Shown here: piece after piece, positions 1 to 5,056 of the stretch
Position numbering within the stretch: position 1 is the first letter of the stretch
How the letters are laid out: the number at the start of each line of letters is the position of its first letter
NCBI GenBank assembly: GCA_050115555.1
Contig: JASFQI010000173.1
Coordinates: 1 to 9,962, forward strand
Direction: 5' to 3'
Length of the DNA stretch: 9,962 nt
From: JASFQI01 sp050115555
GTDB taxonomy: Bacteria; Desulfobacterota; DSM-4660; Desulfatiglandales; HGW-15
Program-made: the position numbers and the translations under genes
The notes under the pieces: model-generated
What the model was told of the DNA's origin: nothing
Seen by the model: only the letters and a program-made list of their open reading frames with translations
The model's database searches: none

Positions 1-196
1 GACGAGAGCTCCGAGGTGTGACACCCTGCGGATGCTGTCTTGAGGCCTCTTCCTTTCTTTTCCCAAGACAATCCTCCCCTTTGCTTTTCTCCCATAATCC
101 ACGTTTTCTTTTCCTGTCGTAGGGCGGAGTTATACATCCCGCCGTGCCCGATGAAGAAACCCCCGGCCTCCGGAGCCTGTCACATGGACTGATGGA
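1..196. other. Non-coding upstream region
   Basis: I see no supportable gene here. The forward frames close early (TGA at 19 and 41, TAG at 120) and give no recognisable protein; the first few codons could be the tail of an upstream gene, but this cannot be shown. Positions 47-119 are strongly pyrimidine-rich on the + strand. A weak inverted repeat, GGCGG at 123-127 against CCGCC at 139-143, has an 11-nt loop and no following T-run, so it is not a convincing terminator. The perfect 8-bp palindrome CTCCGGAG lies near 168-175. Confidence 0.5.
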
Positions 197-202
197 AGTA
201 TT

Positions 203-229
203 AATTTATAGAATTTATAGAAATTACAA
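203..229 (+). repeat. Upstream run of 9-bp tandem direct repeats
   Basis: AATTTATAG occurs at 203-211 and again, identically, at 212-220, followed by a degenerate third unit, AAATTACAA, at 221-229. The run is directly upstream of the TTGACA hexamer at 244-249 and in a tract far richer in AT than the coding DNA. It has the same 9-bp period as the downstream run at 253-279. Tandem head-to-tail sites near one helical turn apart are what an oligomerising excisionase/MerR-type HTH protein (such as BldC) would bind, so autoregulation by the adjacent gene product is a reasonable inference. It could also act simply as an AT-rich UP element. Confidence 0.6.
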
Positions 230-243
230 ATCCAAAAATTTAC

Positions 244-276
244 TTGACAATCTATAATAACTATAATATCTATATT
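244..276 (+). promoter_or_regulatory. Candidate sigma-70-type promoter for the cluster
   Basis: A perfect TTGACA lies at 244-249. The -10 assignment is ambiguous because the following tract is made of TATAAT-like repeats. Perfect TATAAT hexamers at 253-258 and 262-267 are too close to the -35, TATATT at 271-276 is 21 nt away, and at the ideal 17-nt spacing there is only a 3/6 match (267-272). The AT-rich DNA before it could be an UP element. This is the only clear promoter-like sequence ahead of the seven genes, so it may drive the regulator alone or the whole cluster. The poor -35/-10 spacing suggests a promoter that needs an activator, possibly the protein bound to the 9-bp repeats. Confidence 0.5.
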
Positions 277-279
277 AAC
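253..279 (+). repeat. Promoter-overlapping 9-bp tandem direct repeats
   Basis: Three contiguous 9-mers occupy this stretch: TATAATAAC (253-261), TATAATATC (262-270) and TATATTAAC (271-279). The second and third each differ from the first at one position. The unit can equally be phased as CTATAATAA starting at 252, in which case a partial fourth copy, CTAAAT, follows at 279. The array begins 3 nt after TTGACA and ends 29 nt before the ATG of the HTH-receiver gene, so a bound protein would overlap the promoter. The exact period is seen directly; the operator role is inferred. Confidence 0.65.
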
Positions 280-308
280 TAAATCTGCTGGTTCCCGGAG
301 TGCTCGCC

Positions 309-884
309 ATGAATGAAGAGATCCTGACCGTGTACAAGGCCAGCCAGTACTGCAAGGTGTCGCCCAAGACGATCATCAACTGGATCGATGCAGGGCACAT
401 CAAGGCATACAAGACCGTGGGCGGCCACCGCCGCATTCGAAAACCCGATCTGGAGGAATTTATGCGGCGTCAGGGCATACCGCTTCCTTCGGAGGAGATG
501 CCGGGGGAGAAGAAGCGGATTCTCATCGTAGACGACGACCCCATCATCGTGGAGACGCTGGTCATGGCCCTGGAAGAAGAGGAGCATGATTACGAGATCA
601 TCTCTGCGTCGGACGGGTTCGAGGCCGGGCTTCAAGTCAACCACTTCCATCCCCATCTCATGATTCTGGACATCATGATGCCCGACATCAAGGGGTATGA
701 CGTCTGCAAGAAAATCAAGGAGAACGAGGAAACCCGGGACACGAAGATCATCGTGCTCTCCGCGTACCTCGATGACGAGAAGTTCAAGCGGATGAAGGAG
801 TACGGCGCGGACCTCTGCTTTTCCAAGCCGCTCCCGCTTCCCAAGCTCAAGGAGGAGGTAGCCAGCCTCCTGGGGCTCGCGTGA
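309..884 (+). CDS. Orphan regulator: excisionase/MerR-type HTH plus response-regulator receiver domain
   Basis: A 191-residue cytoplasmic transcription regulator. Residues 5-55 form an excisionase-family (BldC/MerR-like, HTH_17) winged helix with the recognisable wing motif GGHRRI at 38-43. Residues 69-190 form a CheY-like receiver with the acidic triad D75-D77, phospho-acceptor D121 in the segment LMILDIMMPD, switch Ser S151 and conserved K173. The DNA-binding domain is N-terminal to the receiver, the reverse of the usual OmpR/NarL order. ATG at 309 is chosen over GTG at 300 because GGAG at 297-300 sits 8 nt before it and the HTH begins there. No histidine kinase is encoded in the window, so it is an orphan. 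It lies 55 nt ahead of the C1 genes on the same strand and probably controls them; the 9-bp repeats upstream are its candidate operators. The domain assignment is firm; the target and signal are inferred. Confidence 0.88.
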   Translation: MNEEILTVYKASQYCKVSPKTIINWIDAGHIKAYKTVGGHRRIRKPDLEEFMRRQGIPLPSEEMPGEKKRILIVDDDPIIVETLVMALEEEEHDYEIISASDGFEAGLQVNHFHPHLMILDIMMPDIKGYDVCKKIKENEETRDTKIIVLSAYLDDEKFKRMKEYGADLCFSKPLPLPKLKEEVASLLGLA

Positions 885-890
885 TTTTTT
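864..890 (+). terminator. Weak candidate terminator or attenuator after the regulator gene
   Basis: A short hairpin, AGCCT/GGGCT with a 4-nt loop (864-877, one G-T pair), is followed after 7 nt by six T residues at 885-890. The stem is short and too far from the T-run for a strong intrinsic terminator, and its stem lies inside the end of the coding region. At most it would reduce read-through into the metF-like gene. Confidence 0.2.
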
Positions 891-928
891 CAAGAGGGCC
901 CGGGCGAGGAAAGTCGAGCCGTCCGGCA

Positions 929-942
929 AGGAGGAACCCTTG
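929..942 (+). promoter_or_regulatory. Ribosome-binding site fixing a TTG start
   Basis: AGGAGG at 929-934 is a near-perfect Shine-Dalgarno sequence 5 nt before TTG at 940-942. There is no in-frame ATG near the N-terminus, and the residues following the TTG (KLRDALSDRKFVVTSE) align with the start of the downstream MetF (from SRFKEALDSGKFVVTSE). Both facts support TTG as the true start. Confidence 0.75.
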
Positions 943-1821
943 AAACTGCGGGACGCCCTGAGCGATCGAAAATTCGTGGTGACCTCCGAGATCCAGGCCC
1001 CGATCGATGAGGAGCCGGAAACCCTTATCCAACGCCTCGATCAGGTCCGGGGGCGTCTGGACGGCATTACCGTGCCGGAGCTGGATCTCGAGGGCGTGGT
1101 GGGGGACACGATCAAGACGTGTGAAATCCTTAAGAAGAACCGTTTCGAGACCATCTACCAGACAACCACACGAGACAAACCCAGGCCTCAACTCCAGAAA
1201 GACCTTCTTTCCGCGCACCATGCCGGCGTGGAGAACCTCCTGGTGTTCACCGAGGACTACCGGATCACGGGCGACAGCCTTCAGGAGATGATGTTCTTTC
1301 ACGTGGACAGCGGAAAACTGGCTTCCGTGCTCGATCATCTGCGCGAAGGCGTGGGCGTGGACGAGACTGCACTGCCCGGGCCGGCGGAGTTCGTGGTCGG
1401 GGCCGGGGTGGAGTCGCGCTGGGGCAAGGACGTGCCGGACTTGGAAAAGCGGGAGATGGAGGAGATGGCTCGAATCGGTTCCGGCTACTTTCTCACCACC
1501 CCGGTCTTCGACCTGGAGCGCTTCGAGAAGTTCATGCGCCAGGTGGGTGGTTTCGGTATTCCGGTGATTGCAGAGGTCCTGATCCTGCGAACCGCCGGCA
1601 TGGCCCGGTTTCTGAATCGGCACGTCAAATCCGGTCTCGTGCCCGAGCATGTCATTCGAAAGCTGGCCGGGAGCCTGGACCGGCAGAAGGCCAGCATCGA
1701 GCTTTTTACCGAGATTGTCTCTGGACTCAAGGACCTGTGTCAGGGCATCCACATCATCACCATCGGCGGCGAGGAAAAACTTCGGCAGTACCTGGACGCG
1801 GCGCGGTTGAAAAGGCTTTGA
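940..1821 (+). CDS. Divergent MetF-like protein (MTHFR paralogue)
   Basis: A 293-residue TIM-barrel protein of the methylenetetrahydrofolate reductase family, collinear over its whole length with the canonical MetF encoded at 8932-9819. Shared landmarks: FVVTSE near the N-terminus (E17, at the catalytic Glu position), the TRD...LQ.DLL segment (77-90), the flavin-site Asp in FTED (D106), a VFDLERF segment (189-195) and the MARF motif (221-224). Differences at functional positions are clear. The PPK following the catalytic Glu is replaced by API, GD in the flavin loop becomes ED, and the substrate-contacting Gln of the TQ motif is Thr (T187). Starts at TTG. Lies between the regulator and the redox genes, so probably the same transcription unit. 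It could be an altered-specificity MTHFR, a heteromeric partner of MetF, or a C1-binding regulatory protein; I cannot tell which. Family membership is secure, function is not. Confidence 0.85.
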   Translation: MKLRDALSDRKFVVTSEIQAPIDEEPETLIQRLDQVRGRLDGITVPELDLEGVVGDTIKTCEILKKNRFETIYQTTTRDKPRPQLQKDLLSAHHAGVENLLVFTEDYRITGDSLQEMMFFHVDSGKLASVLDHLREGVGVDETALPGPAEFVVGAGVESRWGKDVPDLEKREMEEMARIGSGYFLTTPVFDLERFEKFMRQVGGFGIPVIAEVLILRTAGMARFLNRHVKSGLVPEHVIRKLAGSLDRQKASIELFTEIVSGLKDLCQGIHIITIGGEEKLRQYLDAARLKRL

Positions 1822-1864
1822 CGCCAGGCACGTTTCTCAGGTCCATGGGTTGGTATTCCACCCC

Positions 1865-1886
1865 GGAGGCCCGGTAACCGGTCTCC
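1865..1886 (+). other. Interrupted inverted repeat in the leader of the FdhA-like gene
   Basis: GGAG (1865-1868) and CTCC (1883-1886) flank CCGG-TAA-CCGG (1871-1874, 1878-1881), giving a two-part stem with a 3-nt loop and a small internal asymmetry. It lies in the 97-nt gap between the metF-like gene and the FdhA-like gene, 33 nt before the proposed GTG start. It could be an mRNA processing or stabilising hairpin or an operator. GC-rich DNA makes chance repeats common, so this is weak. Confidence 0.25.
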
Positions 1887-1918
1887 GCACACGGGACAGG
1901 GTCCCGGGAGGAGGTGTG

Positions 1919-4546
1919 GTGGAAGAGATCAGCCTGACCATCAACGGCCAATCCGTCCATTGCGCGCCCGGGACCACGATCCTGGATGCGGCCCGCAGTC
2001 TGGGCATTGCCATCCCCACCCTGTGCCATCACCCGGACCTCAAGCCTGCGGGCGCCTGCCGCATCTGCCTGGTGGAGGACGAGACCTCCGGTCGCATCCT
2101 GGCCTCCTGCGTGACCCCCGCAGCTCCGAGCATGGCGATTCTCACGCATTCGCCAGCGGTGCTCCGGCACCGCAAGAACATCGTCCGCCTGATGATGGCG
2201 AACCACCCCGAGTCGTGCATCGTCTGCGACCAGGGCAACCGCTGTTCCCTGCGGGCCGTGGCTGCGGACCTGGGAGTGGGGACCATCGACCTCTACCCCA
2301 TGAAGCAGCCCTTTCTCCTGGAAGAGGCCAATCCTTTCATTGTTCGGGACCTTTCCAAGTGCATCCTGTGCGGCCGATGCATTCGGGCGGACCGGGAGCT
2401 CGTGGTGGTCGGCGCGATCGACTACCACCACCGGGGGTTTGATGCGCGTCCCGCCACCCTGCACGAGCTGCCCCTGGAGAAATCCCCCTGCACCTTCTGC
2501 GGCACCTGCGTGTCCCTCTGCCCCACGGGAGCACTACGCACCAGGACGCCGGGGTATGCGGGAACGCCTGAGACCTGGTCCGAAACGGTGTGCGGATTCT
2601 GCGGCGTAGGGTGCTCCCTCAAGGTGGGCGCCTCCTCAGGACGGGTCGTGGATGTGGAGCCTGTAAAACACCCGGGCCCGGTGAACGGGGCCACGCTCTG
2701 TGTGCGCGGGCACTTTGAGCACGACTACCTGAATGCGCCGGACCGGCTGATTCACCCGGTTCTGGCACGGGATGGGGAGAGCGCCCAAGCGTCGTGGGAA
2801 GAGGCCGTATCCTTTGTGGTTCAGCGGCTTCGCCGGATTCGGGACGAGCACGGGCCCCAGAGCGTGGCGTTCTGGGGTTCCAGCCGCTGTACCCTGGAGG
2901 AAAATTACCTGCTTCAGAAGATCGCACGGGTCCTGGTGGGAACCAACAATGTGGTGAGCGGCCCTGAGCCGATCGAGGAAGAGGGGCGTCTCCGCGTGTG
3001 GGGCACCAGGACCCTGGATGCGATCGAGCACGCCGAAGCCATTCTGGTCGCGGGGGCCAACCCCACGGACTCGGTCCCGGTTCTGGGGTACGCAATCAAG
3101 CGGGCCGCGCGATGGGGGAACGTACCCCTGGTGGTCCTGGACCCGTGCAGGACCGACCTTGTTCCCCTGGCATCGGCGTGGCTTGCCGCTGCACCGCGTT
3201 GGGACGCCGCTGTGGTGGACGCCCTGGCCGCGGCCCTTCTCGAGCGGGGCGCACGCGTGAACACTGCCCTTGACGGATGGAGCGCATACGCCGAGAGGCT
3301 GGCCGGGCTGGACAGGCAGGCCGCGTGCCGGAGATGCGGGATGGAACCCTCATCCCTGGAGAGGGCGGCTTCGGTCCTCGAAGGGAAACGCGTCACGTTC
3401 GTGATCGGGGACGGCATCCGAACGCAGCCTCACGCTGGTGCGGCCCTTCAGGCCCTTGAAAATCTGGCCCTGCTCACGGACAGCCTGGAAGCCCCATCGG
3501 GCGGGTTCGTTTTCCCGGCCAGGGAGAACGACCTGGAGGGGGCCCTGGACATGGGAGCCTCTTCCGGGCTTCTCCCCGGGAGATCGCCGATCCAGGATTT
3601 GGAGGCCCGGAAAATGTGGGAGCGGGTCTGGGGCGTTCGCCTCTCCCCGGACCCGGGCCTGAGCCCGAACCGACTCATCGAGGAGATGGAAAAGGGGAAC
3701 CTCAAGGCGCTTTATGTGATGGGGGAGAACCCGGTCCGAAACCGGCCCCAGCCCGAGTGCACCCGCGCAGCCCTGAAAAACCTGGAGCTCCTGGTGGTGC
3801 AGGACATCCTGAAGACGGAGACATCGGGTATGGCCCATGCGATTCTTCCAGGTGCGGCATCCAGCGAGAAATCCGGCGTGTTTACGAACCTGGAAGGGCG
3901 CATTCAACGGTTCGAATCGGCCGTGGATCCGCCAGGCGAGTCCCGGCCGGACTGGCAAATCCTTGCGGATCTCTATGATGGCCTGGGTCCCTCACCGGGA
4001 CGATACGCATCCCTGGAGGACGTGAAGAAGGAGATCCGGGACCACGTGCCCGGCTACAAGGCCATGCCCGTGGGGTCCGGCCGAAACGGCGCCCCTCGGT
4101 ACCGGGGACGATCAGGTCCTTCACCGGACGATTCGGGCCCCGCGTTTCGCACGACGCCGTCCGAGCCCGAAGGACTGGTCGAGCAGGAAGGGTTCCCTCA
4201 CGTGGCCCTCCTGGGCTCCCCGCGGGTTCACCTGGGGGGCGGCACCCGGACCTCGCGCTCGAAAAGGCTTCGGGAGCTTATGGATGCCGGGGACGTGGAG
4301 GTGAGCCGCGAGGATTGCGAACGCATGGGGCTCCAGGTCGGCGATCGGGTGCGCGTGGTCTCGGTCCTGGGCGCGGTGGAGCGGGCTGTCTGTCCGAGCC
4401 CCCGAATGCGTGCCGGCTACGTTTTCGTTCCCACCGGGGCCTGCGGGAACAGTGCCATGCATCTCGTGGGGGCCACGCCTCTGGGGGCCGCGGAAAGGGC
4501 GTGCCGGGTCCGTATTGAAAGAGTCCAGGGAGTGAATGCCCGTTGA
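1919..4546 (+). CDS. NuoG/FdhA-like Fe-S molybdopterin-fold subunit lacking the formate dehydrogenase active site
   Basis: 875 residues laid out like the alpha subunit of NAD-linked formate dehydrogenases. N-terminal [2Fe-2S] domain (C36, C47, C50, C64); NuoG-type His-Cys [4Fe-4S] site (H96, C100, C103, C109); two-cluster ferredoxin domain (C148, C151, C154, then D158 where a Cys is expected; C191, C194, C197, C201); molybdopterin-enzyme [4Fe-4S] site (C225, C228, C232, C261); fold body from about 270, including MGEN at 601-604; a Gly/Pro/Ser-rich linker (about 715-757); and a C-terminal dinucleotide-binding-like domain (about 790-870). After GTNN (341-344), where formate dehydrogenases have Cys/Sec-His, there is SGPEPIEEEG, so the metal ligand and proton-accepting His are missing and there is no in-frame TGA for Sec. 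GTG 1919 is chosen because AGGAGG lies at 1909-1914 and the [2Fe-2S] domain begins at once; GTG 1916 or an upstream TTG at 1850 are less likely. Probably an electron-relay subunit with NuoE/NuoF. The fold is secure; the loss of formate activity is inferred. Confidence 0.88.
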   Translation: MEEISLTINGQSVHCAPGTTILDAARSLGIAIPTLCHHPDLKPAGACRICLVEDETSGRILASCVTPAAPSMAILTHSPAVLRHRKNIVRLMMANHPESCIVCDQGNRCSLRAVAADLGVGTIDLYPMKQPFLLEEANPFIVRDLSKCILCGRCIRADRELVVVGAIDYHHRGFDARPATLHELPLEKSPCTFCGTCVSLCPTGALRTRTPGYAGTPETWSETVCGFCGVGCSLKVGASSGRVVDVEPVKHPGPVNGATLCVRGHFEHDYLNAPDRLIHPVLARDGESAQASWEEAVSFVVQRLRRIRDEHGPQSVAFWGSSRCTLEENYLLQKIARVLVGTNNVVSGPEPIEEEGRLRVWGTRTLDAIEHAEAILVAGANPTDSVPVLGYAIKRAARWGNVPLVVLDPCRTDLVPLASAWLAAAPRWDAAVVDALAAALLERGARVNTALDGWSAYAERLAGLDRQAACRRCGMEPSSLERAASVLEGKRVTFVIGDGIRTQPHAGAALQALENLALLTDSLEAPSGGFVFPARENDLEGALDMGASSGLLPGRSPIQDLEARKMWERVWGVRLSPDPGLSPNRLIEEMEKGNLKALYVMGENPVRNRPQPECTRAALKNLELLVVQDILKTETSGMAHAILPGAASSEKSGVFTNLEGRIQRFESAVDPPGESRPDWQILADLYDGLGPSPGRYASLEDVKKEIRDHVPGYKAMPVGSGRNGAPRYRGRSGPSPDDSGPAFRTTPSEPEGLVEQEGFPHVALLGSPRVHLGGGTRTSRSKRLRELMDAGDVEVSREDCERMGLQVGDRVRVVSVLGAVERAVCPSPRMRAGYVFVPTGACGNSAMHLVGATPLGAAERACRVRIERVQGVNAR
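3986..4132 (+). repeat. Micro-duplication inside the linker of the FdhA-like gene
   Basis: A 19-bp segment at 3986-4004, GGTCC-CTCACCGGGACGAT, recurs at 4115-4132 with one substitution and one deleted G. A third partial copy of its core (ACCGG..ACGAT) is at 4101-4112. The two main copies encode GPSP in the same frame and flank the low-complexity linker between the molybdopterin body and the C-terminal domain. This suggests the linker grew by short duplications; it is not a mobile element. Confidence 0.45.
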
Positions 4547-4559
4547 GAAGGAGAGTTCA

Positions 4560-5051
4560 ATGAATGCAAAGCCCATAGACCTCGCCAAGCTCGATCCTCT
4601 TCTGGAAAAGCACCGGGAGCGCAAGTGGGCCCTCATTCCGCTCCTTCAGGAGGTCCAGGAGACCTTTGGCTACGTGCCCCCGGAGAGCATCGAGCCCATT
4701 GCCGAGGCCCTGGGTCTCTTTCCCACCGAGGTGGAGGGGGTGGTCACGTTTTACGCGGGGTTCTCTCTGGAGCCCAAGGGGAAGTATGTGATCCGGGTCT
4801 GCCGGGGCACGGCGTGCCACGTCCGGGGCGGGCGCAGCGTGCTTCGGTTCATCAGGAAGGAGCTGGGCCTGGACGAAGGCCAGACCGACGAGGACTACCG
4901 GTTCACGCTGGAGACCGTGGCCTGCCTGGGAGCGTGCTTCCTGGCGCCCGCCATGATGGTGAACCGCACATATTACGGCAAGCTGGCTCCGGCCAAGATC
5001 CGCTCGATTCTGGCGGAGTACGGACGCCAAGAAGCCGAAAAGGGGGCGTGA
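4560..5051 (+). CDS. NuoE-like [2Fe-2S] subunit of an NAD(P)H-dependent complex
   Basis: A 163-residue protein of the 24-kDa/NuoE thioredoxin-like ferredoxin family at normal length. An N-terminal helical part (about 10-65, containing the family's IPLLQEVQETFGYVP and TFY elements) precedes the thioredoxin-like fold with [2Fe-2S] ligands C81 and C86 (C-x4-C in CRGTAC) and C122 and C126 (C-x3-C in CLGAC). ATG 4560 is preferred over ATG 4536 because AAGGAG (4548-4553) sits 6 nt before it and the earlier start would overlap the previous gene. It lies 13 nt after the FdhA-like gene and 5 nt before the NuoF fusion. The E-F-G gene set is the peripheral module seen in complex I, NAD-linked formate dehydrogenases and bifurcating [FeFe] hydrogenases. 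In such modules this subunit contacts NuoF; its cluster may be off the main path. Cytoplasmic, no signal peptide. Assignment is firm. Confidence 0.93.
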   Translation: MNAKPIDLAKLDPLLEKHRERKWALIPLLQEVQETFGYVPPESIEPIAEALGLFPTEVEGVVTFYAGFSLEPKGKYVIRVCRGTACHVRGGRSVLRFIRKELGLDEGQTDEDYRFTLETVACLGACFLAPAMMVNRTYYGKLAPAKIRSILAEYGRQEAEKGA

Positions 5052-5056
5052 AGCCG

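Noticed and set aside
1817..1860. A TTGACG hexamer and GGCAC sequence after the metF-like gene as a promoter for the FdhA-like gene
   Set aside because: No -10 at usable spacing was found, and the GG...GC spacing of a sigma-54 promoter is not met.
1919..4546. A selenocysteine formate dehydrogenase
   Set aside because: There is no in-frame TGA anywhere in the coding region and no Cys at the expected position, so neither the Sec nor the Cys form of the enzyme is encoded.
4625..5056. A 144-codon upstream extension of the NuoF-GltD frame
   Set aside because: It overlaps the NuoE gene in another frame, is low-complexity Gly/Arg/Pro-rich, and has no family similarity; ATG 5057 with a purine-rich site before it fits the NuoF start.
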